Shown in pieces: positions 36,401-46,340 of a DNA stretch of 64,000 nt. The notes below the pieces were generated by a model. It was not told the origin of the DNA and did not search any database. It saw nothing but the letters and a program-made list of their open reading frames with translations. Source of the stretch: Heterobasidion occidentale (Eukaryota > Basidiomycota > Agaricomycetes > Russulales > Bondarzewiaceae); assembly GCA_039111635.1 (NCBI GenBank), contig JBCAQO010000014.1, forward strand, positions 1,426,001 through 1,490,000, read 5' to 3'. Numbering within the stretch: position 1 is the first letter of the stretch; every line of letters starts with the position of its first letter. Made by a program: the position numbers and the translations under genes.

Positions 36401-36574
36401 GGACGAGTGGTAGGGGCGGTACAGAGGTTTGAATTGCGGTCTTTAGGAAGGAGGTTTGATTGGTTTGCGGGAAAGGAAGGAACTGGACCGATTGGGGAGG
36501 AGAGAATGAATTCGCAACAGAGGTTAGCACTGACTTTTGTTTTCTGGGCTGTCATGCATATGGCTACATACTAG
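33470..36574 (+). CDS. GDP-mannose 3,5-epimerase-like domain fused to two glycosyltransferase domains
   Basis: A 1017-residue protein. Exon 1 is 33470-33523; a 51-nt intron splits the NAD-binding motif GGNGFI|GSHVARRL. Residues 1-330 are an extended SDR closely resembling GDP-mannose 3,5-epimerase: AAMGGMGTIHPANDF, SSACVYPE (Cys125), YGLEK (Tyr160, Lys164), GREKVPAA (Lys201), WGDGKQRRSFLYIDD and PVxARNSNN-type signature. Residues about 365-600 form a GT-A-like domain (FAILLPITSRGG, YFVLMGDDVVLQDEGWM). Residues about 625-870 are a GT2-like domain (LDIVIPSFRVQ, ENLGASASRNRGI, WIYFLDDDVLPNSD, GGGEDIAF, THPWW). Membrane helices follow (about 880-910 and the extreme C-terminus). I infer epimerisation of a nucleotide sugar coupled to transfer onto a glycan at a membrane. 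In plants this epimerase feeds ascorbate and L-galactose; the fungal substrate is unknown. The frame is intact throughout. Confidence 0.88.
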
Positions 36575-37139
36575 AAGCAGCTGTGGTCTGTTTCTCTTTC
36601 CATCATGGTCGTAGTACGATGTGTCATGTACGAGTAGTACCTATGTAGTATTTGCAGAGCTTCTTGAAGCGTTCCTGGCAAGAGACATTTTCTCTTATTG
36701 CCAGCCAGTTATGAACCTATCCACCCTTTGAACTTCGCAACGATCACCAGAGATTTCGTTCACCATACCACGCTAAACGAGCTTTGTACAGTTATATATC
36801 ACGGTTCACGCCTGGAAAATTTTGTGGACAACGCTGTAAATCCCTCTAAAGGGTCGCCAGACGCACCGCCATCGTGTGGGTGAGAACGTTCAGTATGTCC
36901 TGGTCCTGGTGAAGCTCTGCATCCCCCAGTGCCCCACTGAGTGCCACCAACTCTCCAATTCATGAGCGGCGGATGAGAAGACATGTTCGACACTGCTCTG
37001 TGAGTGAAAAAGGATGACAGAGCGAGGCCGAATCTATAGAAGCTTCTGCTTGGCGGTACATTGATCCTCGCCCCACCACGGGAATTCATCCAATCAACGT
37101 ACAACCATTTTATTTTTACAGCATTGTGCATAGCATTGA
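36575..37139. other. Intergenic with a short relic of the GT8 gene
   Basis: About 36885-36965 resembles 31425-31510 within the GT8 gene (GTTCAGTATGTCCTGGTCCTGGTG against GTTCAGCACATCCTGGTCCTTGTG in meaning; both continue to CCAACTCTCCAATTC). The relic lies on the same strand relative to RBR copy 2. No functional gene. Confidence 0.55.
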
Positions 37140-38646
37140 TTACAGCCGATTCCTGCGGCACCTGTTACACGCCAACATCTGACAACCCTGGCATCGCTGT
37201 GGTTGAGCAGGTCAGCTCATTATTTCATGAATATTAAGGACGAGTACTTACGAACAGATACTGAGGAAGAGTATGAAAGCAGGACTCGCACTGCCCTCCA
37301 CCATTGCGAAACGCCCATTTATTGTGGCCGCACTCATGATTATGCCGCAAATCATCGACTGCGTCGCGGATGAGCCTCTCGCGCCGTTCTGCGACGTGAG
37401 CTCGAACTTGAGGTTGAGGCTGGGGATCAGCACGCAAAGCCTCAACACGCAAAGCCGGCTCAGGAGCACGGACACCTCCAAGCATCCTGTCAACCCTCTG
37501 TTCTGCTGCAGCATAGAGCAACCTCTCTTCCCACTGAGGGCACGTGCACGACTTCCATCGCGCTCGGCAGAGATAACAGAAATTTGCCTTGCAGAGGCAG
37601 GTGATATGATAACACCCCGTATTGAGTTCAATCACCTGCTGCACCCAGGGCACTGTGACCACCCAGACTCGCGGGCAAGGTCAAGGACAACACGGTCAGA
37701 TGCGCTGGGATCGACAACGCAGATATGTGTACCGGTGCGATTGACCTGGGATTTGCACCGGCTGCAAGTGAGCGTGTCACATCCCGCTGCAGAGCACGGA
37801 AGCGCAACAGGAGCAGCTGAACCATCGCTGTGTTCTGCGCCAACAAAGCTGCTGCAATCCTGGCGAGCGCAGTACACGCGTTTCTGCGTCTCAAATTCGC
37901 GGGATTTCCGAACGAAGAGAGAGAGCAGGTCTTCGCCAAGATGTTCTCTGACGGAGAGGAGGGAGATAAGTTGTTGACAACAGCGGGGTGGGTAGAGTGA
38001 TTCGTCTCGTGTACAGGCGGCGAAGAGGTCTGCTATGCAGCCCACATCATAGTCGTGCCCACACGGCGTGTGTATATTGACACCGTGAATAGGATCACGA
38101 CATATGACACACCTTGTATTGTTGGGTCTGCGTGTAGAGGATCGCTTTTTAGTGAAGCAATGTAGCCAGAGATTTGCATGCTCCAGGGACGTACCGAGGC
38201 GGATCAGGCTTGACAGTCGTCTGCGGCACAGTGATCTCATCTGCCAGGAAAGATGTGCCATGTTCGTCTACATGAGTCTTCAACGCGAGCAGGTGATCGT
38301 TCTGGAAGCCGATGCACAGCTGCGCTTCCTCTGCGTAGAGCTCGAGCGCAAGTGCTGCATCCGACGCCGGCGTGCCTTCGCGGCCTTTTCCCTTCTGCTG
38401 TCCCTGAAGCTCCGCGATGTCTTCGAGGGCAAGCTGAGCAATCAGCGTCGACAGTTCCAAGTCTTCCGCGTACAATTTCAACGCGAGCTGAGCGTCCGTC
38501 GATGGACCGTGCGCGGACTCCTGGTCAGGTTCACTGATGACCGATAGTCGATCTACCAGATCCGACAGAGAATTTGTATCGCTCTGGGCATAGGGCGATG
38601 CAACGTGAGACGGTCCAGCACGAGGCTGGGGAGACGAAAATGACAT
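37140..38646 (-). CDS. RBR-type E3 ubiquitin ligase, copy 2
   Basis: The start at 38646 gives MSFSSPQPRAGPSH. A helical acidic N-terminal region has two related units (AQLALKLYAEDLELSTLIAQ and AALALELYAEEAQLC), then an intron (GTACGT..CGCAG, about 38190-38115). RING1 follows (CVICRDPIHGVNIHTPCGHD), then IBR (CARQDCSSFVGAEHS, CSAAGCDTLTCSRCKSQ) and RING2 (CPGCSRVIELNTGCYHITCL). RBR ligases form a thioester intermediate on a RING2 Cys before moving ubiquitin to substrate. The frame breaks at 37630-37637, just after CPGCSR; one more G in a GG run restores it. An intron from 37255 joins a last exon ending RCQGCQMLACNRCRRNRL at the TAA (37140). Except for that one break, this is the better-preserved copy. 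Confidence 0.78.
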
Positions 38647-38649
38647 GGT

Positions 38650-40004
38650 GAGTCGGTGAGACAGGGAGGATGAACCGATGAGACTGCATGGGCAGCGTCA
38701 AGGTTTTGTCCATCCCAAAGAGGTTAAGACAGAAGAACGAACCTTCATCGATGTCGATGCGGGGATGTGCGGCAGAACTTCTCGATGCGCAGTAGTGTGT
38801 AGGGTCGAAAAGCGGAATGCAAGAGACGCATATGGACAGGCCGCAGCACCCTCACCCAGTTTTACGTAGCAGACCTACTTCTGAAGGTCCGCTCTCTGAA
38901 GCTCGGCGACACACGTATATCTTGCGGAGCTGCTAGGAGGCACATGGAAGAGCCATGCCGACAAGGCGGTACTGGCGTCCTTGACACTCCCTCACGCGTG
39001 GTAGAGGACGGCTTGGAGGTGGGTCACGGCATCGCACGAGTGAGAAACTAGAGTCTTGCCAGATTCGGACTGCCAGCTGCTAGCAGGCAGGCTGTAGCAT
39101 CATGAAGTCTCCTATGCCTAGCAGGTTAACAAACGAGTAGCGGTGGGTGTCGTACCCAATCATGCAAGCCGCATGACTCCTGTGAGTAGACATCCTATCG
39201 ATGGAGGACTTTTTGGGCCAACGGAGGTCTGGTCAGCATGATGACAGAATGGAGAACGCAAGAATACACCGAAGCAACCGAGTCGCGGTGCCCATTGCGG
39301 TCGGTATGCCATCTGATTCTTGTGCGTTCTCCGCTGAGGTCGTGGGTGCGGAGCAAGATGGGGCGGCGTTTGAATTGCGAAGGCCTCAGGCAGCGAACAC
39401 ATTTCGCATCCGCGACTTCCAACCCGGCACGACATACAGGTGCAAGTAGATCTCTATAATTCCAACGTCAACAATGGGTCGCCAGACCCACCGCCATCAT
39501 CGCCAAGTACGGATTGCAATTAAATACAAGACATGATCCCTCCCCCACACCCGCGAGGAGAGCGTATATGTGCAAAGTAGGTACCACAACAGCCCAGTGA
39601 CCGAAAAAAATAAAGAAACACTCGAACAAAGAGGAAAAGCAAGCGAGACCGCGCGCGCGTCGCGGGACAAGTAAGCGTGATAGGGTACAGCGGAGCGGGG
39701 GAGCGTGAGTGCGTGTGCGTGTGAAGCAGGGGTGCGAAGGCAAGGGTGGGTAGGTGCGCGGATGAGGAGCGGATGGGGGAGCGGGTGCAGAGACGAACCG
39801 AGACGGCGCGCGCCGGCGGGCCGCACAATAGCAGGACGTAGATAGCATGGTGGTATATGAAACACAGATAGAACACAGCAAGAGCATCGCGTACATTAGA
39901 CGGAAGAGGCGATAGGGCCGCTCGACCCAACCTCCCCGTGACCAGACTCGCCAACCACACCCCCAAGCGCGCGCGATCGGCCCCCGCCAGCGGCAGCGCA
40001 AGAC
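38650..40004. other. Intergenic, no supported gene
   Basis: The left part (to about 39020) belongs to the RBR duplication. Open frames at 39201-39459 and 39468-40092 show no family motifs; the latter are GC-rich antisense or 3'-flank frames of noxR. A few short purine runs are visible. Confidence 0.45.
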
Positions 40005-40005
40005 G

Positions 40006-40036
40006 TGCCGCCGCCGCCGCCGCCGCCGCCGCCGCT
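40006..40036. repeat. GCC/CCG trinucleotide repeat
   Basis: About nine consecutive GCC (CCG) units in the 3' flank of noxR, just downstream of its stop codon at 40089. It lies outside the coding frame I propose, so probably in the 3' UTR. Confidence 0.7.
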
Positions 40037-40088
40037 TCCTCTGACGACGACAACGACGACGAGGGAGGGGGCGGAGCGGAGTCGGCGC

Positions 40089-42588
40089 TCACTTGCGCAC
40101 GACCCAGACCTCGAGGCGGCCCTCGGGCTTGCCCTTGGCGCTCTCGCGCGCGGTCTCGATCGCGAGCTCGTAGTCGCTCTCGTCGCGCAGCGAGACCTTG
40201 CCGCCGTCCTCGTCCTTGAACTTGAGCGCGAGCTCCCGCGGCGCGAGGTCGAACTTGTCCGCGACGCGCTGCAGGAACTCGGCGAACGGCACTGCGGGGT
40301 CGAGCGCCATCCCGCGCACGTCGTCCTCAAAGTGGATCTGCGGGGCGGGGCGGGGGCGGAGACGAGCGTCAGCCGGCGTGTCCGTAGACGCAACGCGGAG
40401 AGGAAAGGAAAAGAGAGACCGAGCGGGACGCACCTTCACCCGGATCTTCGCCAGCTCGAACGGCTCGTCCCAGTCCCCGCTCCCAGTAACGTACCCTTCC
40501 TCGTCCTCCTCATACATGCTCTGCGCCATCGTCCGCCGCGTGCCCCGCCGCCGGAGCGTCCCCGTGCGACTGCCCCCGCCGAACGAGCTCGGCGCACGCG
40601 ACGGCGCCGGGGGCGGCGACGCGGCTGGGTTCGCGTTCGTGCGCGCCCACGCGGCGACGCGGTCGCCCTGCGCGGCCCCGTTGCCGTTGCCGTTGCCCTG
40701 CGCCGGGGGGAGCGGCGGCGGCGGCGTGGGATCCGCGTACGAGTCTATATACGAGTCGTAGAACTCCGTCATCCGCGCGCCGCCTCCCGACGGCGACTTC
40801 TTCGGCGGAGAGGGCGGCTGCTCTGGGGACATGCCGCCGGTGGGGCTCATGCCTGGCTTGCGCACGCTCAGCCCGCGCGTCATCGGCGCGCCCATGCCGC
40901 CGCTGCCGCCGCCCGGGCCCCGCGCCGGCGTGATGTTCGTCGTGCTACGCGCGAGTCCGCCACTGCCGGCGCCGGCGCCCGGACCGCCGGGGGCGCCGCG
41001 GGGCGAGGTCGGCCGCTGGACGACGTTCAGGGTTGTTTTGGAGCGCTGGAGCGGAAGGTCGTCGTCTTGTTCGATATGCGGATGGGTATCAATAGGGGAA
41101 TAAGAAAAAGGGAGACAAGGGGACACGCACTGGGGGCTTTGGGCGCGGGGGTGGTGACGCTCCGGTTGAGCGCGGGGGGGTCGAGGTAGGTGTTGCCTGG
41201 AGTGATGCCCTGCTTGAGGCGGGTGACGCCGGTGAAGGTCGTGTAGGCCTCTGAGGAGTCTTCAGCGGCGACGAGTTTCTGGAGGCGCCAGTGGGAGATG
41301 CGGGGGAGGATGAGGAGGGGGAGGGAGATGTTCAGAAAGGGCATGCGGGGTGCGAGGGGGATGGAGGTAGAGCGAGGGAGGGTTGAGGGGTAGGGGGTAA
41401 GGGAGGAGGACAGGGACGCACGGCTTTGCCCAGGAAGTCGCGGGTCTTGGCGTTCTTAAGCTTGTTCTCGGACGGGCGGTAGAGGACGCCGACGGGCTGG
41501 TGGTGGGCGAGAGGGCATCAGCATTCGGCATGGGATGAACGCGCGGAAGCACAGAGGGAAGAGAAGCGGGGCACGCAGCCTGGTCGCAGGTGCTCCGTGC
41601 CCTCGTTTCCAGAGCGAAAGACGGACGAGAATAGGGACGGAGACGCACGATCGAAAAGACGGTGTAGCCCTCTCCGCGGTCGCGTATGGCCTCGTCGATG
41701 ACGTTGTGCTCGTCCGTCGCCTTCTGCCGCGCGGCGTCCGTGAGCTCGGCCATGCCCTCTTGCAAGCGGCCAAGATAGATCAGCGAGAGGCCTGGCGACG
41801 ACGGATTTGGGTGCGGAGAACAGGGGAGGGCGCGGGCAAAGAAGGCGCGGACAGATACGGCGGAAGCGTGAGAAGGTGAGATCGGGGCGAGAGGGAGCGG
41901 AAAGGGGAGGGAGGCGACAGACCTTTGTTGAAGAGGACTTCCGAGGAGAAGAGCGTGAAGGCGAGGCCGAGCTGCGTGTAGTTTCTGTTGGAAGGAGGAG
42001 ATGCGACGGGGCGCGGATCAGGACGAAGACGGGGCGGGTGGAGACGCGATGCGACGGGAAGCGGCGCAAGGCAACTCGGTAGAGGGCAATTCGGTAGAGA
42101 GGCAGAAGGGGCGGGGGGCGGGAGAAGGCAGATCAGGAACGCACATGGACTGGTTACCGCGGAGGTAGAGGAGGGCTTCTTCGAAATCTTTGGCGGCGAG
42201 GTCGTAGCGGCCGAGGAGAAAGTTGGACACGCCACATTGGAAGTATCTGGGGGAGGGTGAGATGGGAAGATGGAGCGATGATGGGCGTGGAGACGGCGAT
42301 GATGAACGAGGACGTACGCGACGGCGAGATACTGATCGAGGGCGGTTGCGGCGATGAACTGCTCTACGGCTGCCTCGTGCTCGCCGAGGGTCGCGTAGAT
42401 GAGGCCCATGTTTGTGAGGATCTTTGAGGAGTCTGCGATGCGCTGAAAGGGAGCAAGACTGAGGGTGAAGGTGCGAGAGGGGAGAGAGGGAGGCGTACGG
42501 AGAACATGTCGAGGCTGCGTTCGAAATCCTCGTCATCGTAGGCCTTGAGAGCGGCTGCCCAGGTCTCGAGCTCTGCTTTGAGGGACAT
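40089..42588 (-). CDS. noxR: NADPH oxidase regulator NoxR (p67phox homologue)
   Basis: Cytosolic activator that, with Rac, switches on fungal NADPH oxidases controlling hyphal and fruit-body development. The start ATG at 42588 gives MSLKAELETWAAALKAYDDE. Short exons then encode TPR repeats: ILTNMGLIYATLGEHEAAVE, YFQCGVSNFLLGRYDLAAKD, NYTQLGLAFTLFSSEVLFNK and LSLIYLGRLQEGMAELTDAA, covering about the first 200 residues. PVGVLYRPSENKLKNAKTRD and KLVAAEDSSEAYTTFTG correspond to the region after the TPRs that activates Nox. A long Gly/Pro/Ser-rich linker follows (about 41120-40500), then a C-terminal PB1 domain (IHFEDDVRGMALDPAVPFAE, LALKFKDEDGGKVSLRDESD) ending at 40089. TPR-linker-PB1 order and lack of SH3 domains match fungal NoxR. 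The coding GC content is very high, which creates long antisense frames. Confidence 0.9.
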
Positions 42589-44110
42589 GGTGCGGTCGTG
42601 TACGGGGGTGGTGGGTGTGGATGGGTGTGTGTTGGGCGGTGGGCGATGGGGCGTCTAGGGAGAGTGCGTGACGAGGGACGAGGGAATGAGGCGTGCCTGA
42701 CGCTGGGATCTATGAATAGCGAACAGAGACAAGAAAGGACGGTCCAGCGTTAGAAAGAGCGAAAGGGAAAGAAAGAGGGTGGGGAGAAGGTGGAAAGCGA
42801 AAGCAAAGACAAGAAGGAAGGAAGGAAGGACAAGGGCGGACGTACTTGATCCCGGCACGGTTGCTACGCGGTATATAAGTGGGCGCGGGGATTGTGTGGG
42901 AGAGAGCAAGGGCGAGGGAGAGAGAGGATGGAGGACGTGATGGGCCGTCGCTGGTGTGCGCGCGCTGGGCGAGTGTGAGAGGATGCTAACACTGATGGAG
43001 AGGCGATGCCGTCCATTCCAGACGTGACTGGCCCGGCCCCGTCCTCTGCGCTGTTTCCCTGGCGACTCCCACTCCATTCTCCTTCCACACCTCCCTCGCA
43101 CGACTGCGGGCCTCTCCGTCCTCTAATATCTGCTTCTTTCGTACGCCATATCCCTGCTGCGCCCACGGCATCCCCTCGGCACTCTGTCCTCCGCCACCCG
43201 TCTCGCGATATCGATCCCGTCATCTCGCCCTCCGATCTCCGAGCCACGCGCAGCTCCTCCGTCAGAGCACCTCTCTTCGTCACGCGCGGTCTGTCCACTC
43301 ACCCTTGGCAGATGTGCCGCTCTCTCTCCATCGCGCCCCTCCGTGCCCTACGCAAGTGCGCGATCAAACTTGTCTTTGATTGATTGACCCCTGAAAGTCT
43401 GATTCATTAAGGCAGTGGGCCCGACATTGGCGCCCGCTGTCTCTCTCTGCTGTCCAGAACGGCCGATCCTCAGACCGCATCGGCCTTGTGTTCACAAGCC
43501 CTCCTCGTCGTCGACGGGCCTGCGGTGTGGGATCACGACGGCGGCCCATCGTCGGCTCTCCATTCGTCCGCTCCTCCCTTGTGTCGTGAGTCTCAGAATC
43601 AGCGCCTTGGCCCTCGCTTGTGCTTGGTATCAGCTCGATTGATGGCCCCGGCACCGCTTTCGGCCCCCCTCTCCCCTTGTGCCACCGCCTCTCGTCAGTG
43701 TCACTTGTCTTCGGCACCTCTCACGGCGAATCGCCTTTACGGTTGTCAGACTTCACGCGACTAGAGTGTCTCTCTCGGATGTGTGATTATATCTTAGGTA
43801 TCTTGTCGCTTCGCGATGTGGCGAGCGGGGCCGTCATGCAGATGTTTCACCGAACTGGCGAGGGTTGCTTGTAAAAGGTGATAACGCGTCGGATCGCTGC
43901 GGCACCTTCGAACACGAATCTGCGTTGAACGTTCTACACTGCCGACACAGACCGTCTCCCTCGCTCGGCGCAAGAAAGGTGTGCCTAGCATGATACATAA
44001 AAGTAGAGAGCATCACAGGAACTGGAACCTGGCCATGGACAATCTGGTCGCATTTCAAACTTGACACACTCCTACTCATAGTTCTGTGGTGTCTACGCAA
44101 TATTCATGAG
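42589..44110. other. noxR upstream region and unassigned sequence
   Basis: Contains a TATATAAG near 42873, readable on either strand, about 285 bp upstream of noxR. Open frames on both strands between 43006 and 43874 are C-rich and inconsistent, so I do not call them. The base composition changes abruptly at about 44100 to AT-rich DNA. Confidence 0.4.
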
Positions 44111-45710
44111 GCTTGGACCCAGCTGGTTGTTTAGGCTCCGCTGCTCTGCTAGGGGCTCCATTAAAGACTGGCTACATAACAATCCATGAGTTTTGATCAT
44201 CCTTAGAAGGTTTCTTTGCAGTTCACAGCTGTCCCACATTAAAAGATTGTTCAAAGATTCTTAGACACTAGTAAACCCTATTTTTAAGAATATGTTGGTA
44301 TTCCTTGTATCTATCACAAAAGACATCTTATAAATATGTGACAACAAAAATGTGACATTTGTGTTAGTGTAGAGTGATATGGCTTGGCTAATTGCTTGCA
44401 CTCTCATTTTGAAGTGTCGCTTCAAACTCTTGCTCTCTCGCACAGACTGTGTTTCTTGTATCTGTACAAAATTTCTCATTTCTATACAAAGTAGAACACT
44501 GCATCACATCTTCTTTTTGTGCTCACTTTGTCCTGATCTGAGTTTGACAACACACTCTAGCAGCATGCTATGAGCAAAGGCCGGTTATCACTTTCAAAAT
44601 GTGCTCCTTGACGACAGTGGCCATAATGGCTTCTCTGTTGTGGTGTACAGCCACAAATTTGCATCCGCTGTGGTACATCTCTTGGCTATCATGCAGATTC
44701 AGCCAGTCTTTGGTCAGTATGTATCTGGGCATCTATACTAATGTAGCCAGTCTTTTGTGTGCTATCTGTTTCACATTGAATTAAAAACACATTCAATATC
44801 AAAACAAAAAGTGATTTCTATAGTATTATTGTTGATCCTAATATTAACAGACTTTGTTCTTAGCACTCACATACATTATATGGCATTGCTTGGAAATCAA
44901 TCAGCATCCACTTTGTCATGCATATAATGGACACTGTTATCATGATGTTTTCCACTCTGATGGACAAAATAACACCATTAATAGTAGGTGAGAGATGTTC
45001 TTCTCTATCATTGAGCCTGCTCTAAGTGAGATCCTGCAAGACAGCAAACCAGAGAAAAAGAACTCAATTGTCTTTTAATATGATGGAAAACAACTGTATT
45101 GGCTATACCTGCAAGACAGCAAACCAGAGAGAAAGAACTAGGTAAAATGTAAATAAGAGGTCAACTCTATAAGTAAAAGGAAGACACTCACCTCAGTTGT
45201 CTGTTAATATGATGGAAAATGACTAAGAAACAGCACCACCAAAACTCATAAAATGGGCTGGTCTGCAGAGTTGAAGCCACAAAAGAAAGGTAATTGAATA
45301 GGATGTGTTATGTGATACTAAGCATACCTAGAATAAGAAGGTCATCCTCTAACACTCCCTCTGGACCTTGGAAATCCCTAGACATGCTACCAAATATTGT
45401 GGTAATCCCAAGGAATATCTTTTGTAAGTAAGTCAGCCAAGTTGTCTACTAAGCGGACATGCTCTACCTCTAGTTCCCTCTACTTGACATGCTTTTTAAC
45501 AAAGTGGTGGCATATGTTAATATTTTTGCATGTGAGTGATTGATATACTCACATGTCAGGATATTTACCCTCTAATTATCATCCAGCATCAGACTGGGTC
45601 CTTCAACTGGCACCGCTAGCTTCTTTAGTAGCATCTAAAGCTAGACTGCAGTTTGTGCGGCACTAGCAGCAGCTACATACTTGGCTTCCATTGTGGATAT
45701 AGCCACGGAC
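44110..45710. other. AT-rich island with decayed retroelement DNA
   Basis: Clearly AT-rich compared with the flanking genes, with almost no open frames and many stops. It includes an imperfect repeat: CCTGCAAGACAGCAAACCAG occurs at 45033 and 45108, and CTCA.TTGTCT.TTAATATG occurs at about 45063 and 45193. The right end holds a Ty1/copia relic. The pattern fits an old repeat that has drifted or been mutated by a C-to-T process. Confidence 0.6.
45350..45710 (-). mobile_element. Ty1/copia RNase H relic
   Basis: On the minus strand the sequence next to the LTR reads STMEAKYVAAASAAQTAV, the copia RNase H signature. It is followed by remnants of the DN..I, the AKILTYATTLLK stretch (equivalent of the K-HIDIRYHF motif) and a degenerate ...DNLADLLTK-like end near 45430. 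Frameshifts and stops throughout show it is dead. It is truncated at 45711 by the E1 LTR. Confidence 0.6.
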
Positions 45711-46327
45711 TGTTATGAACTGCTCGTTCAGTAACCCAAGAGTAACAGGTTCTTCCCTAGGTCGCACAATGGACTGAGTGGTGGACGAAGTCTCGACTGT
45801 ATCAGGTAACGATACAGGAGGGAATAGTGATTGGCTCTAAGAGTCCTGTATGCGTAGATACAGGGGGAACAAAGAGGTTCGTATTCGAAGATACGAATGA
45901 ACAAAGAGAATAGACTGAAGATCCTCAGCCTTCTATGGGCCTTATATACTGTATAGGGTATAGGGTAAGAGTCCGTGTGCTTCTCCAGGTTTCCATCCTA
46001 GGAGAGCTGTGGTCGCCGTCTCTCTCAGCCGGTGCCTACTCTTGTACTTCTCCAGTCGCACTGATCCATCATGGTGCGACGAGGTGCTTACCCATAAGCC
46101 CTAAGCCCATGGCATGTGAATGCCTCTCTTATTACTGTGTGAACTCTGTGAGCCTCGTGTCCCTCCAATATAGCCTCTACCGATGTCTTGAAGAACCATC
46201 GGTCTTGTTGGCTCCTAAGGACACGCCGAATACCTTAGTGTACGCTCCGTAGTGGAGCCGCCTAGCATGTGATGCTTGATCCATCGGTTAGACCGACCCG
46301 AAGGGCCCCGATGGTCAAGTCATAACA
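45711..46327 (-). repeat. LTR of E1 (617 bp)
   Basis: The ends are inverted repeats TGTTATGA (45711) and TCATAACA (46320-46327), the usual TG..CA form. A polypurine tract borders the right end on the minus strand, marking this as the 3' LTR. A minus-strand TATATAAGG (about 45939-45948) could be its promoter. The flanking 5-mers (CGGAC left, TTACC right) differ, as expected if the element continues to the right. Confidence 0.7.
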
Positions 46328-46340
46328 TTACCCCCTTTCT
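46328..46340 (-). other. Polypurine tract of E1
   Basis: On the minus strand AGAAAGGGGGTAA directly precedes TGTTATGA, as expected for the plus-strand DNA primer of an LTR element. Confidence 0.65.

Noticed and set aside
37599..37646. A 48-nt GT..AG intron to explain the break in RING2 of RBR copy 2
   Set aside because: Removing it does not restore the frame and would delete RING2 cysteines that copy 1 encodes.
40005..41189. A 394-codon plus-strand frame opposite noxR
   Set aside because: It is a high-GC antisense shadow: the product is almost entirely Arg/Ala/Pro-rich, and the minus strand has TPR and PB1 domains with consistent introns.
43006..43874. C-rich open frames between noxR and the AT-rich island
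   Set aside because: Overlapping frames on both strands with similar lengths, no motif, no splice evidence.
45711..46327. Solo LTR
   Set aside because: The flanking 5-mers do not match and a polypurine tract borders one side, so it is better read as the 3' LTR of a longer element.
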